In this document: positions 10,532 to 21,297 of the stretch, piece by piece | Numbering within the stretch: position 1 is the stretch's first letter | Layout: every line of letters begins with the position of its first letter | NCBI GenBank assembly: GCA_036250225.1 | Contig: JAPZLL010000056.1 | Coordinates: forward strand, 62,001-126,000 | DNA length: 64,000 nt | From: Cercophora sp. LCS_1 | Taxonomy: Eukaryota > Ascomycota > Sordariomycetes > Sordariales > Lasiosphaeriaceae | Direction of reading: 5' to 3' | Translations under genes and position numbers: made by a program | Notes under the pieces: generated by a model | What the model saw: the letters and a program-made list of their open reading frames with translations, nothing else | The model's database searches: none | Told to the model about the DNA's origin: nothing

Positions 10532-13240
10532 ATGACCCTCGGGCAAGGCCTGCGAGAGTATGCTCGCCTCCGCTCCTCTCCTGAGAGGAAGACCCTCTCC
10601 TTGACCGTCAAGAATGACATCCCCATAGCGGTAAGTTCCCTTCTCTTTCACATGTCACTGAGACTGACACCCGCGGCAGCTCGAGATTCCGTCCTTTGAT
10701 GTCGTGCCGGATGAAGCACCCACCAATCCCAAGTCCCTCCTCCCCGTCCTCCTCACCCACTGCGCCTTCATGGTGTCTCTCAACCCCTCCATCCCGTCCT
10801 CCACCGCCTTTTACAACCGGTGCACAGCCGAGGTTAACGCCATCACCCTCTTCTTTCCCGATCTCGACTCCCCCTCCTTGCATATCGTCTTCACAGCCTG
10901 GCTCGGTTTCATCTGTGCCGTCGACGACATCCTCGAGAAACTTCCCCTCGTCGAGCAGGAAATCGCCCTGCTTGACTGCATCGACCTGCTGTCAACGCAG
11001 GCCAAGGACTCCCATGCCTGTAAGTCCCCTCCCCTCTTCGGCCAACACTCCTCGCCTACCCGTCAACTCCGTTCCCATGCCCTTTACCATCCTTCTCGGC
11101 CCAACTCCATCCCATACTCCTCACCACGTACTGATACCAACCAGTGACACCAAGCCCCTCCCCGCCAGCCTCCCCGACCCTCAAATCAACGCTCATACAA
11201 TCCATGACCACCCTTCTCTGCTCCCACGCCGCCCACCACCTCACCCCCACAACCCTCCCCGCCTTCCTCTCAGGTGTCGTCACCGTCTTCAACTCCCACC
11301 TCTCCGAGATCCTCTTCCTCCAATCCCGTCTCCCCCGCACCTTACCAACCTACCTCTCCATCCGCAACCTGACCATCGCCTTGTCTCCCTTCTTCGAGGC
11401 GCTCAAGGCTGAATACCTCGCTCCCTGTCTGGTCTCTTTACAGGGGTGGAACGATCTCCAGCTCGCCGTCGGTACAGCAGCGGGGTTGCAGAACGATTTG
11501 ATTGGGTTGGCGAGAGACTTTGAGAGCGGAGAGGAGTTGAATGCTGTTGTTGTTTTGATGAGAGAGGAGGGACCCGATCAAGGAGACAGGGAGGGGCTGG
11601 TAAGGGCTGTTGAGACTGTTCGGCAGGAGCATGATGCTGCGGTTGGTAGAGCGCTGGAGTGTGCTGGGCGGGTTGTCTTGGCTGCCGAGGAAGGTCTTGA
11701 AGCGGTCATGAGGGTTGTCAGGATGGTTTTGGCGGTGGGCGAGACGCATCTGAAGTGGTGCGCTGGGGCGAAGAGGTATCGTGTTGATGAGGCTGGGAAG
11801 CCGTGGGGTTTGCCGATGCGTAAGGAGAAGAAGGAGGTGGCAAGGATGGTGACGTCGGCTGGGATCTTCAAGGGGTTACCGGTGTATGAGGAGGTGGAAG
11901 GATTGACGGCGTTGGTGACGGGTGCGACTGGTGTGTCGGGGTATAGTATGGTGAGGGTGCTGGCTAAATCGGGGAGGTGGAAGAGAATTATTTGTTTGAG
12001 CTCGAGGGCGCCGCCGGGAAATTTCTTTGATGATCTTGGCGAATGGAGGGATCGGGTTGAGCACCTGGCTGTTGACTTCTTGAGCAAGCCGGAGGTGATT
12101 GCCGAGTACCTGGACCGGATCGGTCATGTGTAAGTGCTCTTCTTGATGGTTTTTGGTTCTGGCTAACGATTGTCAGCGACCATGTCTTTTACTTCTCTTA
12201 CATGCAGCCCGCACCGAAGGGGAACGTCCTCGACCTATGGGCCAATGCCGACGAACTGGCGTCTGTCAACGCGTCCATGTTCACCAACTTCGTCGGGGCG
12301 CTTCAACAAACCTCGTTGAGGCCGAAACGGTTCATGCTCCAGACCGGGTCCAAGCACTACGCGTTCTACCTTGGGCCAGCCGCCCTCCCAGCTTTCGAAT
12401 CGGATCCACGTGTGCTGCTCGACCGGAATTTTTACTACGAGCAAGAGGATACATTGACTGCATACTGCCAGTCCACTGGATGTGAGTGGAGCGTTGCTCG
12501 TCCATCATACATCGTCGGCGCTGTCCGCGACGGAACCCTCAATCATCTCATCGGCTTCGGCATCTACGCTGCTGTCCAAGCTGCGTTGGGTCGGCCTATT
12601 GTCTTCCCTGGCGACTACCGGGCCTGGGACAGGGAACAGGTGCAGAGTTCTGGCCTCCTGAATGCCTACTTTGAGGAGTGGCTGGTCTTGAACCCGGAGA
12701 CGGCGAACGAGGCTTTCAACATCCACGATGGCCAGTCCTTCACATGGGGTCGTCTGTGGCCCGAGTTGGCTCGATGGTACGGTGCTGAGTGGTGTCCTCC
12801 GGAGACCGACGAGTCCAAGTACCGAGTCATGACACTCCCCTGTCCAACCACACCTCGTGGGTGAGTAGCATGCGATCAGGCCTCTCATGGAAACCGTTGG
12901 CTAACTCTACTGTAGGTATGGACCCCAAGCAACGCTCAAGTCGACCTTCAGTCTGCTGGAGTGGTCTCTACAGTCCGAGGTCGAAGAGACGTGGAAGAAG
13001 CTGGCCGCGCAGCACGACCTGGCGCTCGACCCGTTCGACGACCGCTATCGGGCGAGGATATTCTCATTCGCTGACTCAGCCGTGATTGGAGACGCAGCAA
13101 TGACAATCAGCATCCGCAAGGCTCGCGACTTCGGGTTCTTTGGCACCGTGGACTCGTACCACTCCATCTTCCAGACCATGCAGGATCTTGCCCGTCTCAA
13201 GTTGATCGTGCCGCCCAGCGCCGAGGTCTTTTTACAGTGA
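10532..13240 (+). CDS. Bifunctional class I terpene synthase - PRISE-type reductase fusion (810 aa, 5 exons)
   Basis: join(10532..10630,10680..11019,11145..12129,12177..12860,12916..13240); introns of 49, 125, 47 and 55 nt with good borders, all keeping frame. Start context CACAATGACC. Residues ~35-375 are a class I terpene synthase: Asp-rich motif DDILE (115-119), SIRNLTIALSPFF (218-230), an NSE-like NDLIGLARD (263-271, with Gly and Asp at the usual Ser/Thr and Glu) and the RY pair (357-358). Residues ~400-810 are an extended SDR of the PRISE group: TGATGVSG nucleotide loop (405-412), SSR (432-434), HVFYFSYM (477-484), LQTGSKHY (529-536) and NFYYEQED (559-566); K534 and Y561 align with catalytic Lys147/Tyr179 of Digitalis progesterone 5-beta-reductase. 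Exon 3 alone carries the NSE motif and the nucleotide loop, so the fusion is physical, not an annotation join. Predicted: prenyl diphosphate cyclisation plus NADPH-dependent 1,4-reduction of an enal/enone. Confidence 0.88.
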
Positions 13241-14845
13241 TGAGGCGGAAGCTTTCTCATGTACATAGTGTGCGGACAGGTTCTACTTTAGGAGTTAGTT
13301 TTTTCGTCATAATACCCATTGAGTCTGCCAGTCACAGCCATCGCATCACCAACTTGTGGGGGGGTCGTCGGCAGGGTTAGGGTTTATGAGATCCAGGAGA
13401 GGCAAACAAGCTTCAGCCACGATCTTGACGCAGATCCCGTCGGGGTTCAGATGCCTGTCCCGGTTTGTCTCAGTAGGTCACGGGTCGAGATCGACGTCAT
13501 GGCCTCCAAGTGTCGTGACTGACAATGACGATCTCACATTGATCAGTAATCTTTGCAGTGTTGTGTTTCCCATTGCGTTGGAGGCGCTCCGGGAGCACCC
13601 ATATCCCAGGAAACGGGGCTCGGATGCCGACAGGGATCAAGTTGTCGGACCGAGAAGAAAAATCTTGTCGCAGCGGCTGGTTGACGTCGGGGCGGATGGC
13701 ATCACTCGGCTTTGCAGCACCCCGAAGCTCGAGGAGACCAGACTCAAAATGCCGGTGCGCCGAATCTCTGTTGTGCCAACGCCTTTCCTCTCTCTAGATG
13801 ACACCAGCTCATGAGAGCGCCGCCGTGCAAATGCCGAACATGCGCCGGCCATTGAGTCTTCGCAGCTGAACTCAACATACCTACCTGCTTGGTGAACATC
13901 GCCCCCAAATTGCAACTCGGACTCAAGATTGGCTGAGCAGACAGCGGCAGGTTTCATAGCATCAAGCTGCCGCATCCCGGACTGCGGAGCCAGGCAGCGC
14001 TGACGCTGTGTTCCAACGTTGCGGCATCTCCCCGCTTTCGACCCCAGCAATCATTGTGGCTTCGCGGTTTGTGCGCCCAAGTAAAACAGGAATGTTGATG
14101 CCTTGACACTTGCTTTTCAGAACCCGCAAGCGTATGCCGATCGGTCAACGAGCATCCTCAACGTGGATATGTCGTGGAGCGTGTTGGTGGACGGTACGAA
14201 TTGGCAGTGATGTCGCGTGTGGCGAAGCATCGGCGCGGTGGGTCGAAGGTGTCGCGGCTGTTCCTCCCATGCGGGTTGACGTTGCCATCGCCAAAAGAAC
14301 GTCGCGCCAGTGAAACGCCGCAGGCGGTATTTTGGGATTTCACCGACTTCCAAAAGGACGGCAGTGTCAAGCAATGCAGCCAGCCAACATCCTCGCCGCT
14401 ACGACGTCAAGTGGCATGTCAGCGAGGAGAATGGCGAAAACCTGGGGATTATTGGCTCGCGCCAAGCGACCTGTCAGCCTGTGAGCGCCCCCGCATTGGA
14501 GCCCCAGAGGGCTGTTTTCAGCCCGTCGCTAATGCAGGGTCCGGTGGTGGGATTTGAATGGCAGGCTGGCTTCCTTGATTCCGCACGGAATAGGTTAGAA
14601 AGCAAGCGCCTCGTGGGCGTATAATTTTATCTTGTCCGTCGGGGATGTTGCGATAGCCATCTTCAAAAGGGATGCAACGCCCAATTGCTGCATGTGCTTG
14701 ATCTTGATCTTGATCTCGGTCACGCAAACTCAATTGCTGTTCGCCCCTCCCCTCTGAACCACAGGGCAGCCACGACCCTCGTCACGCCGCGCTTTCTCTT
14801 GCGACACATCTCCCCTTCTGTCATCTGTCAGACCAATCTGTCACA
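13241..14845. other. No supported gene
   Basis: Downstream of the fusion gene there are only short overlapping frames without domains. The final ~120 bases before 14846 are C/T-rich, fitting the promoter and leader of the next gene. Confidence 0.5.
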
Positions 14846-15256
14846 ATGGGTTGCTTTCAGTCGAAACAACCGGCCTCCGAAAAGAGCAGCACAGAGCTCC
14901 CTCGGCCACTCCCCGACAGCCCAGTCTCGTTCGAGAAACCACTCCTCATATCGGGCCGCTCCACATCACGCCCCACAGCATCAGTGCCCCCAGCGATTGC
15001 ATCAATACGACCGACCGCAAACCCCAAATACTCTGCCTATGCCGGCGCCGCGGAGCGAGACGAGATTCACAACGACGACGGCAAGCTGAGGTACCGCGGC
15101 GGAAGGCCAGACGAATCAGGGGCGCTCTCGGTCGACAAAAAGGAGGACGACGTCGACGACCCGGAGGAAAAGGAGCGGATCCGCAAAGCGGAGGAAGCCC
15201 GGCGCAAGGCCGAACAGGAGGAACAAGAGCGACGCGATTTCCTGCAGTGGATGTGA
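14846..15256 (+). CDS. Small N-myristoylation-motif protein (136 aa)
   Basis: Single exon starting in good context (CACAATGGG). The protein begins MGCFQSK: Gly2 with Ser6 and Lys7 is a textbook N-myristoyltransferase site and Cys3 is a likely palmitoylation site, so it is expected on the inner face of the plasma membrane or on endosome/vacuole membranes. Residues ~10-60 are Ser/Pro-rich and disordered. Around residue 75 it has KLRYRGGRPDESG, then an acidic DKKEDDVDDPEE and a charged C-terminal helix (EKERIRKAEEARRKAEQ...RRDFLQWM). I do not recognise a named family; a lipid-anchored adaptor is plausible but inferred. Confidence 0.72.
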   Translation: MGCFQSKQPASEKSSTELPRPLPDSPVSFEKPLLISGRSTSRPTASVPPAIASIRPTANPKYSAYAGAAERDEIHNDDGKLRYRGGRPDESGALSVDKKEDDVDDPEEKERIRKAEEARRKAEQEEQERRDFLQWM

Positions 15257-18200
15257 TAGCGCAACACGTGCGCGCAACCATTCTTTGGTTTTCTCATTTG
15301 TATCACCACTCGCGACGGATTACAGGACGGACAGGACGGACAGGCGTTTCGGTGCGAGGGTTCTTGGTCACAGAACAAAGCGGCCGTGACGGACAGGCCA
15401 GGCCTTGGCATGGGCATTTTCTTTTGTTCGGAGTTCCATGGTGTTCAACGCTATCGCGGAGAGGCGCAAATCTATCGATTCTTGGATCGGAGCCGGCATT
15501 TTTCGTTTCTTGCTCACAAATAATAGATCGAGTCTTGCGCTCGAGTCCTTTTCCCTCACAATCCCTTGTTGGCGCGCTTCGTGATTCGCCAATTCGCGGG
15601 GTTCCAGTGGTGGAGAAGCGGGAACCATGTGCGCGCTAGGCCTAGCTGCAATCTCGGGACGGGGAACCATCGCTCTAGCTGAATGCGCTATCGGTTCATG
15701 GACGTCAAGTGGCGGGCTGAATGGCACGTTTGTTCATGCTGGTTTGGACGCGTCAGGTCTTGGGATTCAGGCGCGCTGAGCGCCTCGCGAAGAGGTGCCA
15801 CATTGACACCCCTGTTGGACATTGCGGGTTGACTGATCACGTGGTATGATGTTCCTGGCACTGCTCGGCGACGGATTGACACCATCGTCAACTCGTCTTG
15901 ATCCTACCGAGGTGCAAAACCCACGGGGTGTCCTTCCGCTGTGGGTTCTTCCCCAGAGATTCTGCCTTGTGATGGAGGAGACCTGACCCCACTGCTGTTA
16001 GGGTCTTTTGTCAGTTCCACATTTGATCAACCGCGGCTGGGACCGTCCCGTCCGGCTCCGCAAACGTGGCCCCGTGACAGCGTGAGGGAAATGAGGCCGG
16101 CGGACCCTTCGGAGCAAGGAGGTTGAGCTCGCTCGGAGCTGGGTGAGAACCTCGGCGACGATTCGCCGGCGATCGTGGTGAGCATCCACAACCAGCCAAG
16201 CAAGTGCTGAGCTTGACTACCAAGTGTCGGGTTGACCCCTCTGGCGGAGTTTCCCGGTGCCGGTCAGCTCACCATGTCACTACGGTTTCAAATTCTTTTT
16301 CTTGGCACTCATTTTGCACTATTCTGCACCCCGCTCCGTGAGACGACCCTATATCATCATGAACACTGGCTTCCAGCCGCACAGACCATCGAACGCAGTG
16401 GCAACACCGCACCTGGCTTACAACTGACACCTGGCACCTATCTAGGTGTTGACCTTCGACAAGATTGTCAACCCCAACGCTCGTCCGCTCCGTCCGCCGT
16501 CGGCCATTGACTTAGTTGGCGGAGAGCGATACAATCGCTAAGCCTTTACCTCGTTCGCATCACCCTGTTGGCTCTCTTTTGAAGGCTTTGGATCGGAGCT
16601 GATGTGACTACGAGAGGTCGGACATTTGCCATGCGACCACATTGAGCGCTCAACACCGCGGGAACACTGCTTTGAGGTTCCATTGAGAACCCATTCGTGT
16701 GGGCAGGGGTATGTTTTTCGGTCTACAGAGACTGATGGCCAGATGGGTTGAGACGTTCTCAAGGAACACATCATGAGCGTTGCTCTTCGACCGAAGACGC
16801 TCGCCAATCGGGATGTTGGGCGCATCGTTGGGCGGTGGAGCCCGCTGCCCAGGACACTGAAGCTGCACATGAGAGCATGGCAGCAACAGATGCGCGTCTT
16901 CAGCAGATATCTCGCAGATAGCTTCAACCCCGTGGTCGACACGAGCTGTAAAAAATTGCTTGGGTCAAACTCAGGAGACGGCATCTACCAATCTCGCGAT
17001 CCCCTTTCTCGGGCATTGTGCAGAGACTCGGAAATTGGGCAATGCAGCTGAAGACAAAGCCCAACAACGCGCCCGACGAACTCGAGATCTCGATCCATGC
17101 GTGTCATGCAACGACAGCACGCCGAAGCTGGAGCGCATTGTCGAATGATGCCCAATTGCGCAACATCGCAAGCACAACAACGCACGCACCGTCTTGGTCA
17201 TCTGACAGCTGCGCAAAGAGGTTGGGGCTGGTGTTTAGCTGCATACGAGGGGGCGCTGGTCTCAGATGCTGGGCGGTGTGTGGCAGACCCAAACAGTGGA
17301 AAAGGGGGTGCCCTTCCAGAAGGCGCCTGGAATGCCGAGCAGGCTCTCTCGGCTGATCAGACGGGGTCAATTGAGGCCCATCGCGAATCGAGCGCGCCGA
17401 CGTGGCAGGCGAGATTGAGAAATCATTTTCCGAGGGCGGATTCAGGCTGCGACGGCCGTGGATTGCCCCCTCTGGAATTGACGACTGTGATGTCGCCAGT
17501 TGGCACGATGGCGGATGCAAGCCCCTTTTGTTTGGGCACTTGTTCTGGGGCGGATCCGGAGCCCAACGCTTGGCTGATGAGGGGAGGCACGGCCCGTGAC
17601 ATGGTTGGGCGACTCTCCAACCGTCAGACCCAGCCCATCGGCGCCGTTTGCCGGGAGCATAGCGCTGCCGGTGGAGCCCAGACGACCAGTTGCGGCCGAG
17701 GCAGCGGTCGGAACCGCTGATCCGGCGTCAATTAGAGCTGACGGCGACTCGACGCTATTTTGCGAAGCTGGCCTATGTATCGCAGCGAGATGGGGCGGAC
17801 GGGGCGGGCACACGGCCAATCTGTGCGCCCGAGGACGTTGCCGACAGAGCGTTGGCAACGAGTGCTGCCACGTCAAAGGCAAGCCCACTGCGGCGTCGGT
17901 GATTTGGTGGGACGGTTTCGAGCGGACCGCTGCAGATTGGCGAGGCGGGTTGGGCCCCAGGGTCACGAGTGGGCTCGAGTGGGCGCGATCGGCCAACCAC
18001 AGGTGCGCCTTCCTCGATCTGGTGCGCTGTGATTTGGTCAGCGACAGCGACGACACAGAACCCACCCGGAGCCCAATCGCCGCCCACAACCACCACTCGC
18101 AAGACAGGTCATGGCCAGCGAACTTGGCACCACTCAGTCTGCGACTCTGCAACGGCTGCGTCTCTGCGTCAATGATTTGCCAGCGAGGTGACTCAAGCCG

Positions 18201-18639
18201 GGATATTCCAGCCACCCTGGGCCCGGTCGATGCTGCACGCAGAACAGCCTCCAAACGGGCCTCTGCGGTTGTTGCTGGCGCCTTAGGCGTCGAGTGTCAG
18301 AATGGCGGTCTTTGTATATAGTCACCGAGGCCCGCCGCCAACTCCCGTCCACTCAGCATCTCGATTTCGCAGACATTGGACGCCCGACCATCGTGGACAC
18401 GATAGCGTCATCACCCAGCAGCGCCAGCACACCGACGACACTGTGCTCACCGACATCGTCACCGACACAAGCAACCCGTACGCGTGACTTTCCCTCCCCT
18501 CTGTTATCACCGTCCGTCTCACATAGACGGACTCTTCAAGGTGGCTCTCCCTACGGCCAACATCCTCGGGTCTCACACGGAGCCCTTCCTGGCTCTGTTC
18601 GGCGGCGCAAACGCACCTCCCACCGCCCCTCCCTCCGAG
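15257..18639. other. 3.4-kb interval without a supported gene
   Basis: The second half (17.1-18.3 kb) is GC-rich and open on both strands at once (up to 270 codons), a composition effect rather than evidence of coding; the translations are low complexity with no domain. The last ~300 bases before 18640 contain ACCGACAC-type repeats and C/T tracts and are likely promoter and leader of the coiled-coil gene, possibly with an upstream exon I cannot resolve. Confidence 0.45.
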
Positions 18640-21297
18640 ATGGGCTCACACGGCGATGCCGACCCCACGCACGCCGTGGACGGCCTTGTCCGGGCCATCC
18701 GCGACCTGACATCGGATCCCAACTACAAGCTCGTCGCCGATGTCTTCAGCGAATTCCTGTTCCTCAAGGACCACAACCACCGGTTGTCCATGTCGCACCG
18801 CGAGACGATGGAGGAGTACCGCAAATTTCGCAATGAGCTTGAAGCCGGCAAGGAGAAGCTCGACAAGGAGAAGAAGGATCTCGAGGGCGTCATCCAGGAG
18901 AAGATCAACGAGATCATCCAGCTTACCGCCATCCGTGCCGGGCTCGAGCACGAGCTCCACGAGACCAAGACCAACCTCGACACCGAAAAGCGCAATGCCG
19001 CCGATGCTGCCGACACAGCGGCACGCAACTTCAACGAGGCCGCCGACAACGCCGCCAAGGAGTATGCCGACCTCAGGGCCGCCAAGGAGGCCGAATTGGC
19101 CGCGCTGCAAACCTCCAAGGAGACGGAGCTCGCGGCGCTCCAACATTCGAAGGAGACCGAACTTTCCGATCTGCAAAAGTCCAAGGAGGCCGAGCTTGCC
19201 GATCTGCAAAAGTCCAAGGAGACGGAACTTGCTGACCTGCAAAGGTCCAAGGAGACTGAGCTTGCGGCGCTTCAGGAGTCCAAGGAGACCGAGTTGGCTG
19301 CTCTTCAGCATTCCAAGGAGACAGAGCTCGCCGCATTGCAGACATCAAAAGAGGAGGAGTTGGCTGCCCTCCAATTATCCAAGGATACGGAGCTCGCAGA
19401 TCTCCAGGCATCCAAGGAGCAGGCCATTGCCGACCTCACAGCACAAAAGGATGGCGAGATCGCTGACCTCACCGCCAAGAAGGATGGTGAGATTGCAGAT
19501 CTGACGGCGAAGAAGGACGCCGAGATTGCCGACCTGCAGGCCCAGCTTGCCGCCCTCGAAGAGGCAAAGAAGGCTGGCGAGGAGGCCGCTGCCGCTGCCG
19601 CCGAGGTGGCTGCCGGTGAGATCGCAGCTCTCACCGAGGCCAAGACCGGCTTGGAGGAGGTCAAGGTCAACAACGAGGCCGAGATCGCGTCGCTCAAGGA
19701 GAACCTTGCAGCCCTTGAAGAGGCCAAGGCCGGTCTCGAGCAGGTCAAGGCCGGCAATGAGGCTGAGATTGCCCAGCTCAAAGACAATATCGCCGCTCTT
19801 GAGGAGGCCAAGAAGAAGGTCGAGGAGGAGCTCGCCGCCGCCCTGGCAGAGATCGTGTCGCTCAAGGAGACCGTCGCCCAAAAGATCACCGAGATCGAGG
19901 CCCTTCAAGAGTCGCTCCGCATCGCCGAGGAGCAGATCTCGTCCCTGCAGCAAACTGTTGAGGACAAGAACGGCGAGATTGAAGATCTCCATGGCAAGCT
20001 GAAGGTTGAGGGTGAGCGCGCCGACAATGCCATCGCGCATGGCAACGACCTCCAGTCCCAGCTCGACCAGACACAACAGGCCCTCGAGGTCACAACTGGG
20101 CGCCTCCAAGATCTTGAGCAGTATCGCATGATTCTCAATGAGGACAACGAGGATGTCTATGTGACCGTCCTCGACAAGATCTGGACCAACATTGTCACCC
20201 TTGTCGAAGGCACGTTTCGGCCCGACATTGACGACAACATCCTTGCCGACCCGTCATGCTGGACCAATCTCCGCTCCTCTCCTTACCTGAAGCACGCCAC
20301 CTCGCTACAGATTCCTCTCCCGCAATCCAACTCCCCCGCCGCCAAGGGCATGCGCATCTCGGCCGTGCTTGCCATCCTCTCGCGCGCTCTGCACCGCCAC
20401 CTCTTCCGCCCCGTCTACCTCTTTGACGACAATGAGGATGAGGCGCTCGTCAAGTTCCTCCGTCTCCTTGAAGACGAAGACCCCACCCGTGAAGCGCACA
20501 TGCGCGCCACCCTCCTTTCCATGATGCCTGAGCGCCAGGTCGAGCAAGGCGCCCGGCGCGTCAAGACGGTTGTCCGCGAGGTCTCCTGGTTGGTGCAGCA
20601 CCTCCTCTCCGCTGTGCAATACGACGCCTTTGTCTCTGGTCTGGAAGACGCGTGCCGCCTTGCCTGCGAACAGTGGATGCGCATCCAAATGGCCGGTCTC
20701 AAGATCGAGCCGTATTTCGGTCCCCCGTACGACGACTTCGACTGGCAGATCCTCGAGCTGCCCGAGTTCACCGAGGCCGCCATGCGCGAGGGCAGCATCA
20801 TGGGCAGCCTGGGCTTGCCAGGTGGCATGTCTGTGCGCAGTGACGATGGCGAGATGGCTGTGACCGATGGTCCCCTCGAGACAGTCGAGGCCGAAGCCCC
20901 CATCCCTGCCGAGGCTGGTCAGGAAGGCGAGCACGACGGGCTTGAGGGTGGCGCCTCGATCCAGGAGGAGGACGAGATCCTCGATGATGGGGAGATCGAG
21001 CCCGAGGAGATCCTGCTCGTCGTCTGGCCGAGCATGTGCTCTGTCGAGAACGGCGAACTGGTCAGCATCACCCAGGGTCTGGTCATCTCCAAGGAACAGG
21101 CCCGCCCCGCCCTCGAGGAGGCGCGCGCCCGTGGCAGGATGATCCCGCGCCCGGGCTCCCGCCGCGCCAGGACACTGTCGATGCCGGCCCACAGTCGAAC
21201 AGGAAGCCCGGCGCGGGGAAAGTCGGTTTTTTTACAGGCCACAGCCAACGGGACGGCGGGGGACGTGAACGGCGAGGTTGGGGCCGACGATGGTTGA
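18640..21297 (+). CDS. Long coiled-coil protein with 11-residue repeats (885 aa)
   Basis: Start chosen at the first in-frame ATG (MGSHGDADPTHAV); the frame is open 156 bases further upstream without an ATG. Residues 1-50 are globular; from ~50 to ~540 it is a near-continuous coiled coil (IQEKINEIIQLTAI, LEEAKAGLEQVKAGNEAEI and similar). Residues 148-301 are fourteen tandem hendecads on the theme SKETELAALQx, later drifting to KKDGEIADLTA. The C-terminal ~350 residues are globular and non-repetitive (from LRSSPYLKHATSLQIPLP through VKTVVREVSWLVQHLL to FGPPYDDFDWQILELPEF), then acidic, ending in a basic Ser/Arg-rich tail. No motor, kinase or membrane segment. A scaffold, tether or cytoskeletal role is inferred from architecture; family not recognised. 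Confidence 0.85.
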   Translation: MGSHGDADPTHAVDGLVRAIRDLTSDPNYKLVADVFSEFLFLKDHNHRLSMSHRETMEEYRKFRNELEAGKEKLDKEKKDLEGVIQEKINEIIQLTAIRAGLEHELHETKTNLDTEKRNAADAADTAARNFNEAADNAAKEYADLRAAKEAELAALQTSKETELAALQHSKETELSDLQKSKEAELADLQKSKETELADLQRSKETELAALQESKETELAALQHSKETELAALQTSKEEELAALQLSKDTELADLQASKEQAIADLTAQKDGEIADLTAKKDGEIADLTAKKDAEIADLQAQLAALEEAKKAGEEAAAAAAEVAAGEIAALTEAKTGLEEVKVNNEAEIASLKENLAALEEAKAGLEQVKAGNEAEIAQLKDNIAALEEAKKKVEEELAAALAEIVSLKETVAQKITEIEALQESLRIAEEQISSLQQTVEDKNGEIEDLHGKLKVEGERADNAIAHGNDLQSQLDQTQQALEVTTGRLQDLEQYRMILNEDNEDVYVTVLDKIWTNIVTLVEGTFRPDIDDNILADPSCWTNLRSSPYLKHATSLQIPLPQSNSPAAKGMRISAVLAILSRALHRHLFRPVYLFDDNEDEALVKFLRLLEDEDPTREAHMRATLLSMMPERQVEQGARRVKTVVREVSWLVQHLLSAVQYDAFVSGLEDACRLACEQWMRIQMAGLKIEPYFGPPYDDFDWQILELPEFTEAAMREGSIMGSLGLPGGMSVRSDDGEMAVTDGPLETVEAEAPIPAEAGQEGEHDGLEGGASIQEEDEILDDGEIEPEEILLVVWPSMCSVENGELVSITQGLVISKEQARPALEEARARGRMIPRPGSRRARTLSMPAHSRTGSPARGKSVFLQATANGTAGDVNGEVGADDG
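19081..19542 (+). repeat. 33-nt coding minisatellite (14 units)
   Basis: Fourteen consecutive 33-nt units encode the 11-residue repeats of the coiled-coil protein. The first eleven share the sense of SKETELAALQ and the last three shift to K-D-G-E-I-A-D-L-T. Unit length is a multiple of three, so unit gain or loss would not break the frame. Confidence 0.85.

Noticed and set aside
17442..18321. Overlapping open frames of 270 codons (minus) and 241 codons (plus)
   Set aside because: Both strands are open together in GC-rich DNA, translations are low complexity with no domain, and there is no splice or start support.
18646..20109. Leu- and Ser-rich minus-strand frames opposite the coiled-coil gene
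   Set aside because: Antisense translation of the 33-nt repeats; repetitive and without independent support.
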